Shown piece by piece: positions 1 through 12,634 of a stretch of 64,000 nucleotides of DNA. The stretch is taken from the NCBI GenBank assembly GCA_025331125.1, contig JAOALB010000065.1, forward strand, positions 62,001 to 126,000, written 5' to 3'. Within the stretch, counting starts at the first letter, position 1; each line of letters starts with the position of its first letter. The DNA is from Mycogone perniciosa. Lineage: Eukaryota; Ascomycota; Sordariomycetes; Hypocreales; Hypocreaceae. Both the position numbers and the translations under genes were made by a program. The notes below the pieces were generated by a model. That model saw only the letters and a program-made list of their open reading frames with translations. It did not search any database and was not told the origin of the DNA.

Positions 1-2557
1 CTCTCGGCCCATTTTGTTGCCATCTCGCCGAAGCGGAGCAATTAAGCAAGGTTGGCTATCGGTGGCAGAACGAGCCAACAAAGCGCGTTTACGGAGTACT
101 TTGGATTGGATATCCGCGACTTGGACGTCAGGGAATGATCGACAGGCATACAGATTATGCGTACGGAGTACAGTCTGTAGTAGTAATACTATGTAGTAGT
201 ATGTGCTACCTGCTGGTGGAGACTGCTGACATGGCATGGATGATCCAGTAGTAGTACTCGTAGTGCATGAGGAACTGAGACCATCTCAGGAGTTGGATAT
301 GATCCAACGTCATGTAACGTGTCGACTTGCAAGTTTATTTGCCCGCCTGTGCGCGAGAGTGCTCCGTATGTACTCCGTATGTGGGTATGAGATGCTCCTC
401 CGGGTGGCTGAACGGTTACGCCCGCATCTGCCCAAGCACAGTTCACCGTTGACGACCGTCTAGAAGCGCCGGGCAGAGATTGTCTCCGAAGTGGTACGAT
501 GACACGGTGGCACCTCCAAGCAACCAGGATACCATTGGACTTGGGTTCGTGAATTGCCGGCCTATGGCGCGCCCTGGCAGGCAGTGGCAGGTCCATTTAG
601 CCAATTGTTGGAATTGCCCCCGAAGTTTGGCATTCCGAGGAATCCCTTTCGTACTCGTAGAGATAGCAGTAGTTACGCCGATTGCGAGCTCGTGGCCTAT
701 TGCCGAGGCTGGGCTGCTTGTTGGTACGAGGCAGAATTCCATGGTCCGGGATTCTGGACATCTGGGCTGCCAGGCACGTGCTCTTGGCAAATAGTACGGA
801 GTAGTATTCAGCAAACTACTTCGTACCTGTGTGTACTCCGTACGTTGCTGTTTCTTAAGCACACTCCCCTCGCACGAACGGAGGTGTTGAAGAGCAATTA
901 GGTGCTCGTAGACGATGGACACCTGCTCCTTCTACTCGTACTTGTTTTTTCGGGGATAATCCAACGACGATGATGCTCCGAAGCACGCAATGTCCGATCT
1001 ATTACGAAGTAACCACTCATCTCAATTCCAGAGCGAGAGGATGAGGATGAGGATGATTATGGGGAATGTCTGGGCTTGTTCGTTGGCATCCATTATATTG
1101 TGTCTGGCCCTACGAAGTACAGCCATCATACCGCCCCTTGCGCATTGCTAGCTCGTGGGGGTTGCCTTCTCCACTAGCTGTGGACGATATCTTGACGACA
1201 AGCGCGATATCCAAATCGTACTACTACTACGAGTACTGTTACTAATACTTCAGAAGATGCTTTGATCCTGTTCGAAGTGGCGACGGCGCCCGTCGTTCAA
1301 CACGTGTTAGCACAGAGCACGGAGTGCGACACGCTCCAATCAATCTCCGAGTGTACATACGGAGTACGAGCGGCCAGATATAAAACACCTACCTACGATG
1401 TTTGGCAAGGGGCTGTCGACTGGACCACAGGGAGGCTACTAACTGCTTCTACGAGTACTAGTCTGATGCTCCGCATATCACTGGCGCAGGTCAGGTCCCT
1501 TGCATCCCGCATCAAGGACACACCACATTAATAGTAGCAGTACTCCGTACTCGTAGTACTACCTACCTAGGTACTGTACTCTCTTGACTCTGAAAGGGGG
1601 CCGAGACCAGCCCTCAGATGCAGGTGTTTCTCATAGGCGCCGGACGCGCCTGAATCCGCACTTGTGGAGTACCAGCTGAAGAGGGAAAGCCAAAGAAGGG
1701 GGAGAGAGACGGAGAGGGAGAGAAGAGAGGGACCAGGTACACACACTGTACCACGTCGAACCTGCATTGCATGTACGACGATATACGAGTACTAATCATG
1801 ATCAGTGGCATAAAGGTACTGGTACTATTACTAGTAAACGGATTATTACCTACGGAATATCCCGGACATGGTGTACAGAGTACGGAGTACAGAGTAGGGG
1901 ACTTCGTTGTGCTCGTACCTGCAAAAACTCGTTGCTGGGAGGGAGTGAGGCTCATCTTCTGATCCGTGCCCGCCAAGGCAAAAACCTTCAAGCTTCAACC
2001 GGCCCGTACCAAAAGAGTTACTAACACTATTATTATCGTAGGTGGTTGAGAGGCGTATCAAATCAATCGCCGACTCATGAGTGGTCGGATTAGCAGCCCG
2101 TCAGCCCTGCGATGGGATGTGCTTGTGAAGACGCTATCGCTAGAAACAGCAGTCTTTCTGCACTGGAAAGGAGGATTAGGAAAGGTGGTACTAGCACTAC
2201 TACCAAGATACCCGGGTGAAACCCGAAAACCGCCAGGCTGGGATTGGTTTGCTGACGTCCCATCTTCTTCGGCCCTGGCCCAGAGGCAGATCATCCAAAA
2301 TACTAGTCTGGTTTGGTACAAGTACAAAGTCCAGAAGAGCAATATTATCCTCGATACTCGGCTGGTGATGACTGGGCGCTCTGACTACTCCAGAACTGGC
2401 CAAACGCGACATTCTGACAAGGCCTCACGACTTGAAAGGACATGGTTCAAGGCGCAAGGGAGCTTCCGAAGTGCCATGCTAAAACTCCCGCCAGCGAATC
2501 CACCCGCTTGGCTCATAGGCAGGTGACAGGCCATGGACTGGGATGCAGACTAGGATA

Positions 2558-2579
2558 CAGTACTCCGTACGGAGTACTG
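2558..2579. repeat. 22-bp perfect palindrome made of two head-to-head 9-mers
   Basis: The sequence is CAG-TACTCCGTAC-GGAGTACTG, identical to its own reverse complement. It is two copies of the dispersed 9-mer (TACTCCGTA and TACGGAGTA) overlapping at a central GTAC. It could fold as a hairpin or bind a dimeric protein. It lies in non-coding DNA. Confidence 0.9.
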
Positions 2580-2780
2580 GGATGCAGCACAGAGCGCCTT
2601 GGCCTGCTGCCCCTGGCTCGATCCGTGAAAGCAACCTCGATCACTGCTGTGGGCCTCATGCAACTTTACACCAACCCGGCCTACCTCTCTCCGGAGTACC
2701 TATCCGAGATGCGACGCACTTCGCGTCTGATTTCATACATACACACGGAGTACTACGAGACACTAGGACTAGTAATGTGT

Positions 2781-2806
2781 ACCTGTACCTGTACCTGTAC
2801 CTGTAG
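2781..2806. repeat. Hexanucleotide tandem repeat (GTACCT)n
   Basis: About four consecutive copies of the unit GTACCT lie in non-coding DNA. It is a simple microsatellite with no gene assigned. Confidence 0.85.
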
Positions 2807-5498
2807 GGATCTTTTTATCCGTGTCGAGTTGCCTGTACTGTGTCCATTGGTACGGAGTACAGTACTCGTACATACTCGCACTACTTACTACCTAGGTATG
2901 TATGCATGGATACTGCAACATCCTTCTGAACTGGCTGAATCTTATTCGTGCTACTACTCCTTTCTCTTTTTTTTATTTTTATCTCCGTGACGTGTCATTG
3001 GCTCTGGCTCGTCTCTTGTTTTGACTGGCAAAAGGCTGCAAGGATATCTCACGGACAACTGCCGCCTGGAGTTCTTTCTGTCTCCCCCACCCTACCATCG
3101 ACCCGCTAATTTGCGCAGGAAAAATAATTCACACTACTCCGTACTCCGTACTTGTGTAGACTATGGGGAGTGGGGGGACAGGCAAGGGGTGTGTGAACAT
3201 TCGCCTGACAAATGAGCTTTCTGAGCTGCTTATCCTGGGCAGAGTTTCTCTATGCTTTCCGCAGATTTTTCCCTTCATCTTGAATGCTAACAGGGGATGA
3301 AGTACGGAGTACTGTACTTGCAAAAACACCAGTGTGAAACATCCTGTATGTCCGGAGCAGTACTTGGAATTTCTCTCCCTCAGTAGAATATATACCTATC
3401 TAGCAAAGGAGGCACTCGGTGACCTTTTAAGGTCTGCAAACATGTATGTAGTACTCCGTACATGTTAAACTGCAGGCTATTATAGGTACTTCTCTGCAGC
3501 GTTTACGACAAGGTTTGCCAGGGAGTTATCGCCCTGTTGCAATGTCACGCGCGCCTATATGATTAATGTTCCGTACCTAGGACAATTTCGACCTGCAATA
3601 CTTCGTACATACCATACCTACGAGTGCTCGTACTACCACTACTCCTTTGACTTGTAACCGCATTTGCACGTCTCCGTTTACGAGTATGCATCGCCTTGCC
3701 CCGCTGAACAAAGTTCCCACTTTTACACATAACTGACAGGTCGTCGAGCTGAGAAAGATGGGGCAGCAAGATGCGTGACAAGAGATAACCCCTTTCGGAG
3801 ATTGTGGCAACCCTCACAGCTCGCTGTTTCTCTCTCTACTCGTAGAAAGGCCGCCGGTTTTTTTGCCCGTCCATCTTACTAGTACATGGGCTTAGACTGA
3901 CTGGCATGCTTCCCCTCTAGCTTCCACGTTTCTTTTCCCATTATTTAGCTCTCTTTATCTATCTTTCCGAACCCCAACAAGGATCCTTCCTCCATCATGC
4001 CTTGGCACTACGAGTACCTATCCATGCACTCTCTTTTCTGCGACGTCACACAGACACACCTGATAGGTCACTGTACATGCTGCGACGTCCTTATGGAGTA
4101 ACTCGCATCTGGCCCTGGCAACAAGGGCCCCAGACCCCCACAGTCTCCATTCCACAAGTACTCATCAGTAGTACAGGTACTCGTACTTATAAATGAAGAG
4201 AGAAGAGTGGAAAAGAAAAGAAAAGAGAAGGAAGGAAGAAAGACACAACGGCAAAATTCAACCGCGAACGACAAGCCCTGAGCACGGTTTTGTGTATTAG
4301 TTATTGGATAGGCAACAGTCTCTGAAGTCGCTGTCACCGTCGCCCTTTGTGCGAGACCCTCTAAGCCGAGGTCGCCGGTTATTTCAATCCTTTATTATTA
4401 TTATTACTATTATTCTCTCTTCCGTATTTGTACTGTACACGCCCTCTCCAAACGGTGGTTCCTCATCTGCCTTGACTCGATACTACGCTACTACCCATAC
4501 ATACCACCTCGTGGGTTACCAAATATCGTCGCTGCCCTGTCTTTCTTTTTCCTCACCACTTTTTACACAACGTGATAAGCCTGTTAATACCCCCAGCACC
4601 ACATCACGTTGTTCTACATCACTCACTCCCCTTTCCCAGTCACTCGCCCGGTGCAGCCGAGGCTTTGAAAAGCGAGTACACACTATCTACGAGTATACTC
4701 GTTCGCTTGTTGCTGTTGCTGTTGCTGTTGGTGTTTCTTGTCAGAGAGACTGGACGTTCGCCTCTTACATTGTCGGTAACGGCATCGCCGCTCGGCACTT
4801 GCATTGCCCTTTCGGCCTGGACCACGCGGGAATTTCACCACTTAGGCTTCTTCAACCCTTCCATGTGGATCCCGTGTCCTTTCACCCTGTACCGTCCCCT
4901 CGAAGCTCCTTGGTTTGTCCCCTCCAACGGCTGGTATTACGTCGTGCTCCCCTTAAACCATTCATTGCCATCTCCCCAGCCCCGAAGGGGCTTCTGAGTG
5001 TTTGACAACGTCTTCGCCTTGCCCTTGCTGCTGGCGCCAGCCAGTAATAGGCATAGCAGTCTTGGAGCCTGGGAGCTGTCTGTCCAGCCATTCAACTCAA
5101 GATCCTGGGCCGTGGTACCGGCGCGGCAGGTGCATACCTAGGGTTGCGCAACAGCCACTTGAAGGGCCTAGAGTCAGGCCGTCGCCCGTTTCCACTTCCT
5201 TGCCCCTCGGCACTGGCATTTATTGTTGTATCCGGGTCCTTGTCGCGTTGCTATCTGTTGTCGGCAGAAGGGCGTCTTAGAAACACCAATATTTGAAATC
5301 AATCTGTCTCGTCTGAGTCTGGTATGGAATCATTTGTTGCCCGTTTCTACAACCCGCTTCCCCTCTAGGCCGATTATCTTTCGCCGCCAGCCGCCGACAA
5401 ACCAAATCTTGGCCTGTTGGAGTTATTCCGGATCTGAATTCCGGGCGGATTGATCATCACCTACATCGTCACCAACACCATCTCTTTCGTCATCGTTC

Positions 5499-6975
5499 AT
5501 GACTCTGATCGCCTGCCCAGTTGCCCGATCGAACTTCAAACCCTACCAAGCTGGTGGCCTAGGATTCTCACATCACCCGTCATTAACGTCCATGACTTCA
5601 GTGATGTCCTATCAATACCCTGCGCCGGAACCAAGCACGGGAGAGATGGACATGTCGCAATCGCCCTATCCCATGGTTTACGGCATCCCACCACCAAAAT
5701 CCCCTTCCGATAGCATAGGAGGGACTCAGGATTCCTCAATGACTTTCAATGACAGCAGTCGCCCGCATCATGTGCTGAAAAGGTCTTGCTCAACGCCATC
5801 AGTTGGTGCACCTTCAACGTCCTCTTCAGATCACCAATCCGCAACAGGGCCTTCGGGGGAGAAGAAAAGGAATAAGCTAGGCTATCATAGAACATCTATC
5901 GCTTGCAGTAAGTTGGCTACTTCCTCTCTTACATTTCTCCTAGATATTCCGAGCACAAACTAAAACGACTTCGCAACAAGGTCATTGCCGTAGGCGCAAA
6001 ATTCGCTGCATCGCATCCCCTGACGTCCAGAATCGCTGCGTCAACTGCATCCGGCTCAAGAAGGAATGCAGTTTTTATCCAGTAGACCAGCAAAACACCG
6101 ACCCGAAGTTATCTTCTCAAGGATCGGTAGGAACTGCTATACCAACGGCTTCGTCTTCATCATCACCAGTGGTTCTCAGCGGGAGCCCTGTTGAGTTGGC
6201 CTCGCATCAACATCAGTATTCTCAGGTCCCGGTTGCGCCTCTACCTAGCATGGGAACCCCAACTATTCGAATTCCTGTGAATGATTACTTCCCCCCGGAA
6301 GTCAAAGGTGAGTCGATAAAATCAAGCAATAAGTTAACCTCGGGTGTTTGAGAGTTGGCTGACGGCGGTGGTGTCAAAGTTCCCTCGAATGGCCCTCCAA
6401 CGGGGATCCCATATAGCATGAGAGACAAGCACTCAACGAACTGGGTGACCACGGACGCGAACGGTAACCCGATCTCGAAAACAGGAGACCCGAACATGGC
6501 CTGGCGATCTTATCCAACAGAGTCTCCGATAAATGGACAGTTTATTCCATTCTCGCATGTGTCGGCATCTTCTGCTACCTGGGCCGGCCCAACCGCGGAA
6601 TCTGGCGGAGTTATGGGATGGGGTAGTATCCCAGCCCCTGTCCGTTCCCTGTCCTTCAGTGGAGAAGGTCTAGGGAGTCAGCAAGCATCGCAGTACTACC
6701 ACATGGCGCAGAATCCGCCCTACGAGCGACAGTCGGGCAACGGTACTAACATGTATTCTTTGGGCGTCTCTATGGGCGCCATGGGATCCAGCTCTGGGCA
6801 GAGCATGAACCCAACTGGGTCCGTGGCAGGAAGAGTGGTCCCTTCATCGACTCCGATTGCTTGGCAGCAACAACTCATGTCACAGCAACAGCAACATCAT
6901 ATGCCCTATCCAAGGGGAGGAGACAACTACGGAGAGTGGGGATACAGCGACAGCGGTGAAACTCATCACATTTAA
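5499..6975 (+). CDS. Zn2Cys6 (C6) fungal transcription factor, 452 aa
   Basis: Exons 5499-5907, 5981-6307 and 6353-6975 join in frame; the introns are 73 and 45 bp. The binuclear zinc cluster is formed by C136, C139, C146, C156, C159 and C166, and the first intron cuts the cluster just after C136. The middle loop is long (nine residues), and a basic CRRRKIRC core is visible. The N-terminus is Pro/Ser-rich with a basic EKKRNKLGYHR stretch just before the cluster. The C-terminal half is low-complexity (Gln, Ser, Gly, Met), and I see no fungal-specific regulatory domain. It is therefore likely a nuclear DNA-binding regulator with unknown targets. An alternative ATG at 5592 (codon 32) is also plausible. 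The 45-bp second intron is short but has a TTAAC branch-like site. Family assignment is firm; function is not. Confidence 0.85.
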
Positions 6976-9081
6976 GGGCCGCAACTCGAACAGTATATAC
7001 TGGCGTATATACTGTTCTTAGCCTTTTTCTGAATGGTTATCGTGGTTCTGATTATTTGATGATCCGAAATAAAGCGACCACGAATCCTGGGTCGTCGAAT
7101 TAGCTACCGGCGTTTGCGGCGTTCCTCGGGTTGAAAATCGAAACCGAAGCCTTTCCGAGACGCGAGAGCGATGTAAGGCGGAAACATGGAAATGTTATGC
7201 TTGAATATCTCCACGAGCCAATGAATTACTGGGAAAATCTGCAACATAGTGGGGAGTTGGAGACATGAAATCTCTCGATATAAAAGGCTCAATTTGGCAA
7301 CATTTTCGAATTATTAGTTGCCTTTCATTCGATCCTGCAATATTCTATTCAGCCAATACGACTCATCCGAAATCGACAGACGAATCATACCAATAGGGGA
7401 AACACCCCCTGTTCGGGTTTCTCACACAGCTATACTATTTCGCCGGCGAGTTCCGTAAGACCTTTTGCGACCATTCATTCTTGGAGCCCCCGACTGGGCC
7501 GCAACTGTTCGGTGACTCAACGTCGTAATCTCCTAAGAAAATATCATCATATAGTCTTGAAGGCTTTTTTTGGGGATAGAATGACTCCACCATTCAATTT
7601 GAACGTCGCTGGTCGGTCAGTATGGTTATTTGATTGATCATTTATTCGCCGATGACCCACTTCCAAGACCGACACAACAGATTTCAATTTGCAACGTCTG
7701 AGACTTTGGCATACTGAGGGCTGTTGACAGGTGTGAAAAGTTATTTTGGTTGTGAGCTTGGTCCTTAGCTTTATCACTGCGGTCTTCCACGAAAGCACGA
7801 AAGCAAAATTTCACTATCTCTATTTCCTATATTCTCTGCATCTCATATTTTCCTCCAGCGGAGCAAACCTGCTACGTTTTTGGGTCGTCCTAACAGCAAG
7901 ACGACAACTGCAGATGCGGCGGAACTTTTGACGGCTGTATTATGAAGATAAATTCAGCTGATGAGTCTACGACCGAGCAATGTTAGACACGGGGGAGCCT
8001 TCACAATGTGGGCGGGGACTTGGGTGTTAAGGCCTTCTGGTGTGATGACGCGAGAAGGAAATAGGTAGCAAAGGTGGATGTTGGTGTGACACTGTTTACA
8101 ACATTACATTGCGCTTTCTCCTTTATTCGATCTATACACCCTGCGATTGAGACAAAAAGTCGAGCAATGCAATGGCACTCTAGGCGTACAAAGGAATCTT
8201 CAACTTTTGTCCTCGGCCTTTTTACCTTTGTTTTGGAGCCTATGAGGTTGTTTTTCTTAATCAACTTAGACTGGGGAGCATATGGTCTTGAAAAACAGTT
8301 AGATTTTTTCTCATCTGCTTAGAGCTCTTTTTTGTCGGTTTATCCATCTAGGAGGGGATCTGTACAGGTTTTTGGTTGTATTTTTCAAAAGGGTTTGGCG
8401 CATTCTGGGTGGTATGCATTGAGTCGATGGTTCTGGAAATACATAAAAACGAGCACGAAGAGCACGAAAAGCCCAGGCAAAACAATATCACTTTAGCGAT
8501 TTATGCATTACTATATCTATGGTGTCATGATTATAGAACGAATCGCGTTGGACCGGGGCTGTTCAACAGTCTTGGAGTCCTCAACTTGAGGGCCTCAAGT
8601 TATGAAGTTGTGGATTCTGGAGCGTTACGAAGTAGTTATTCGAGTTACTCATACAAAGTGCGGAGCATAAATAGAGATTGTGGCTTGAACAAATTGATCA
8701 GATGATCAGTTTTTATTTCAATGGCCGCATTAAACTGACTTGCGTCAAGACTATCGGATCTTCATTATCAATCTTATCAATCTGGTGGGACTACCCACAC
8801 TTCTCGGCATGTATTATGAATCAATTCTGTACCATGTACTCCGTGAAGGCAGCCGAGATGCGAAGCAGGAGTATTTATGACAGTAGCTTCCCATGATGTA
8901 GAGTTGGAAATAGCCTAAATTTGAGTTCTTTGGTTGATAGCATTCATATAAGTGGCGTGCCGTTTACACCTTAAGTTGATTTCATGAAGAGAGCCACCTT
9001 CGCTTTGATGTATAAAAATTAGTGAATTGACAACTGAATATCATCATAACAATCTAGATACAGGAAATGCATGTCTTTGCC
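6976..9081. other. Intergenic, relatively AT-rich, no gene seen
   Basis: This 2.1-kb stretch lacks any recognisable protein. Only short, unrelated frames occur. Its composition looks more AT-rich than the surrounding coding DNA and it has few copies of the dispersed 9-mers. It holds the 3' ends of the Zn2Cys6 gene and of the oppositely oriented DUF202 gene. It may be decayed sequence, but no parent element is visible. Confidence 0.5.
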
Positions 9082-9579
9082 TCACACAGCCACAAGACGC
9101 CACGTCAACACCAGCAGCACGGTGTACGCACAGAGACTCAGGGCTGTCAACATAATGACTGTGTCGCCACTCGTCCGGAACTTGCGCCGGGCAACACCAT
9201 CCAACGACTCGGTGACGAAGAACTGGCGGTGGCCTTGGTAGCGGCGAAACACGGCGACAACCAGGATGGCGGTACCGAAGGCGGCGAAAAGGGCGCCGAT
9301 GGCATAAAACTCTTCGGTGAAAATCTTGAGGATGACGAGGGAAAAGGAGAACAGGCCGAGCGCCGTGCGCATGTAGGCACCTTCAAATGTGCGTTGAGCG
9401 GCCCGTATTTCGACCAGCCTTGCGGGGTGGTAGAGATCACTTGTTAGAAACGTACAACAGACAGCAGATGAAAAAGCATAGTAAGTGTTGGGGGGGGGCC
9501 ACCATCTCGTGGGATGGATAGATCTGGCCGATGCGTCGACACTGGGCGACACAGGTCAAACTCACTCCTGGGCCGTCAA
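9082..9579 (-). CDS. DUF202-family small membrane protein; start codon unclear
   Basis: The main exon (9439 down to 9082) encodes a core of the form LYHPARLVEIRAAQRTFEGAY followed by three hydrophobic helices, which matches DUF202 (YidH-like) integral membrane proteins of about 120 aa. The function of this family is not established. An upstream 14-nt exon (9579-9566) ends in A|GTGAGT and joins acceptor CTAACAAG at 9440, giving the N-terminus (M)TAQDDLYHPAR. However, its first codon is TTG, not ATG. The frame is closed upstream by a stop without any ATG, and the next Met lies inside the first helix. So the start is a non-AUG codon, a missed upstream exon, or a sequence error or mutation. TATATA lies about 75 bp upstream on this strand (9655-9660). 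The product assignment is good; the 5' end is not. Confidence 0.65.
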
Positions 9580-12500
9580 CACTACAGAGCGCGCTCTATG
9601 GAGACGGAGATGCAAATGCTCCTCCGGGTTTGGCTACACACGCGCGTGTCCGCGTATATAATCAGCTCGAGTCGCTTACACAAAATGCGACTCCCCACTC
9701 TACGCTTTGAACGAACCTGGAACATGATGGGCAAGCAGGCAGATTAGGAACGTGGTGAGATGTTTCGTTTCCGCTTTAGAACAGAACCCATGGCGATGAG
9801 TCCCATGAGGCGATGGGTTCAAGCGGCGCGTGAGCCCGTATAAAATTCCAAGATGAGGTGGCTTGAAGATGGAGAGAAAGGATGAGCAATGATGTCTGGT
9901 GGTTGATTCAGCCATCACGTGGCCCATCTTGGCAAATGACGTGACGCAGGATTACTCGAAGTACCTCGTCATAGGTAGGGACGGAAGACGGATATCAACG
10001 TCCCGCCTTTCACCCCGCCAAAGTATTGAGGTACATAGACACTTCGTACTCCGTCGTGATACTAAGGTAGGTATTGAATCATATATCAAATTGGCTTCTT
10101 CATCTGTGGGCAATTCTGCTACTGGCCAATTCAGTGGCAAATCGCAGCGGCTGAAGTCGGGCACATCAGAGGTGGGACAGTCTTAAACGCGCTTACCCCC
10201 TGGTTTGGACTCGGATCAAGCACCCGTTTTTCTCGACGGACAAAACCAAGCTTTCGTGATGCCGGCAGTCGCTCCGGGATCATAGTAGTATATACTTCGG
10301 AGTATGTATGTTGGCGCAGGTCCCAAGATGGGGCGCCGCCTTGGCCGTTGGTGCTGTGTGGCAGTCTGTTCCTGTGAGCCGCAGACGGGAAACGCCTCGC
10401 CGAGTTGAATCTGCCTTGGCCCTTGAACAAGGCTGGTTGGAACTGTCGGCACGCACCGTTGGACGGCGAGAGGTGGGCTTAGATGGCATTCTGGCTGCAG
10501 CGAAGCTTTCCTTGGCATGCATAGGACACGGGATTGAGGCACCTTCATGGCGAGCCTCCCTTTGGTGGAGGAATGCTTTATGGCGGTGCTGGCGAGATGT
10601 GGTGGCTCAGTCGGACGTTAGGTGGTATCTCAGCCGCATGAAGTGGAATCGGGCTGTGTAGGGCGCTGTCAAACACGATCGCATGCAAGACAACCATCGG
10701 CCCTCTGTACAATATCAAAAGGGGCTAAAAGTGCTTTACTTGGGGAGTAACTCTCTGCTCGTTTTTTTTTGAATGCTGTCGATTGATGAATATTAATAAA
10801 GTGCTGACGAAATGGGCGGGATCAAACAGCATATCGCCATGCCTATTAGAGGCACTATAATACCTAGTAGGTAGTACTCGTAGTAGTACTCCGTACTACC
10901 TAGTAGTATTAGGCTATGAGAAAAGCTTAAACGCAATCAAAGTAGAAGTACGAAGTAGTTACTACTCAGTAAGTTGTAGGGCCAACAGGAGATTCTTGAA
11001 CTTCTGGCGTCATAGATCATGTCCTGTCCTGGCCGGCCGGTATGAGAATCTTTTCTCCCATACCTAAAGCACCCACACCTTTGTTATCCCTAGCTCCCGT
11101 GTAGCGCAAGGCATTGTTCGCCTCGATACCTCTCGTAGGCCAACAAAACTTTGAAGCCAAAAAAAAAACGCCTTGAGAACCGTCCATAATACCACGCGCC
11201 CTCTGGCTTTGGTCTAGGGATAGTGCCGACGAAGTCCGGCTTAGCGGAGGGAACCCAGTCTCATGCCCGCTGTCAACGTGCATGGGCCTGGCGCTATCTA
11301 CGAGTACTAAGTACTAGTTGACAGACCAGATGCGGCTCCGGTTAGGTCAGTACCTTATTAGGCGCGGGTATTGGCGATTGGATATTTGTATCACTCTATC
11401 GGCGCTACCTCACCTCCACAAGGCACTTTGACCACATCGCTGGGCGCATTTTCCTCCCCCATCTGGACATTCAGCCCCACACCAAAAAGCATGTGAGTGA
11501 AACAATGGGCGCTAGTTTTTTCACCAGGTACTACTACCACAGCTACTATGTAGTACAGAGATATTCCCAGTCGCTGCGTCAGAGTCCTGGAAGAAGGGGG
11601 GATAGAGATAGTATGTGCACGGTGTCAGGAAATCCATCCGAAGGGTTTACATAGAGCATAGTAAAAGTATATTAATAATCGAGGCACGTAGTGGGGGCCC
11701 TGTACGAGTAGGTACCTCTAAGTATATGCGGAGTACGGAGTACTGGAGTGCTTTTCCCGGCGTCAATTTGCCAACACCCACCGCCTCTCCAAGACTCCAA
11801 ACGCGCGCCTCACTCAAGTCCTCCCTTCGATGCGGCTCTTCAACCAACTCACTCACTCACTCACCATCCGCACTCCCTCCCCGAGTGCGTGCGCCCGCAG
11901 CCTTCTGTTGGTCGCACTGTGGCCGCGACTCAATATTCCCTGCATTGGTTTCTCTTCAGCAATGCCCGCCTGTCTTTTGATGCTTTCTTCTGCCCCTTGT
12001 ATCTCGTACTCCGTACTTACACACTACTGCTCCGTCCGAAATACATCTATCTTAGGTACATATTGATTGCTTCGTACCGCAACCACACAAATCATTCCAC
12101 CGTCACATCCAGATCTTCGCTGGCTCTGGGCCAGGTAATACTGCTACTGCTACTGCTACTGCTACTAGTACATACATACTCGTACGAGCAGGTATCCAAT
12201 CCTTCCGTGCAATCCCCGCCATTCTCGCTTGACCATTGGGGTCCCAGAAAAAAAGGCGAGGGCTACTAGCAGGGGTGCTATCGACAGCCGCATCCGCACC
12301 CACACTTCGTGGTCCCATCACCAGCTTTCTCTCTCTCTTCTCTCCGCCCGCTGTCTTCCATCTGTTCCCGCCAGTAGTAGTATTGGCACGCCGAGTGCCG
12401 TCGCGGACTGCGCCTGAATTCTTCTCCAACTTTCCAGAGCCTGCCGCTGCCGCCGCCGATTTCAGGAACATGGTCCCCAGTCAGTGACGTGACTCCGCGC

Positions 12501-12634
12501 ACATTCAGAGCGCACAAGCTAGGCTCTCCGGCCCTGGCTGCCTGCTGCACTTGAGTTTGTTTCTTGCAGCCACTATCTCCTTTCCTTCTACTTATCCTCC
12601 GGTATCCCCTCTTGTCTCATCGGCCGGGGCCATC
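9580..12634. other. Intergenic region and long leader of the C2H2 gene
   Basis: No recognisable gene lies here; short overlapping frames around 10.2-10.7 kb on both strands look like chance frames in GC-rich DNA. Copies of TACTCCGTA/TACGGAGTA occur near 10,887, 11,734 and 12,007. A trinucleotide run (CTG/CTA type) lies at about 12,138-12,167. From about 11,800 the DNA is pyrimidine-rich, consistent with promoter and 5' leader for the gene starting at 12,635. Confidence 0.5.

Larger units (their letters stand above)
1..5498. other. Gene-free, motif-rich intergenic region
   Basis: No reading frame here resembles a known protein or has credible splicing. The stretch contains at least a dozen exact copies of TACGGAGTA or TACTCCGTA, many partial copies, and short CTA/TAG runs. 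From about 4,200 onward it becomes pyrimidine-rich, which suits the promoter and long 5' leader of the Zn2Cys6 gene that follows. The first 4 kb is therefore best read as non-coding DNA, although an unrecognised non-coding RNA cannot be excluded. Confidence 0.6.

Noticed and set aside
2781..2806. Possible CRISPR-like or direct-repeat array
   Set aside because: Units are contiguous six-base microsatellite copies without spacers, and the organism is a fungus.
2442..2990. 182-aa plus-strand frame
   Set aside because: Contains translated microsatellite (repeated Thr-Cys) and 9-mer motif; no protein family features.
4304..5005. 233-aa plus-strand frame
   Set aside because: Ser/Pro/Leu-rich translation of a pyrimidine-rich tract just upstream of the Zn2Cys6 gene; no domain, and several other frames overlap it. 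Better read as leader/promoter.
9067..9447. 126-aa plus-strand frame
   Set aside because: Antisense shadow of the DUF202 gene.
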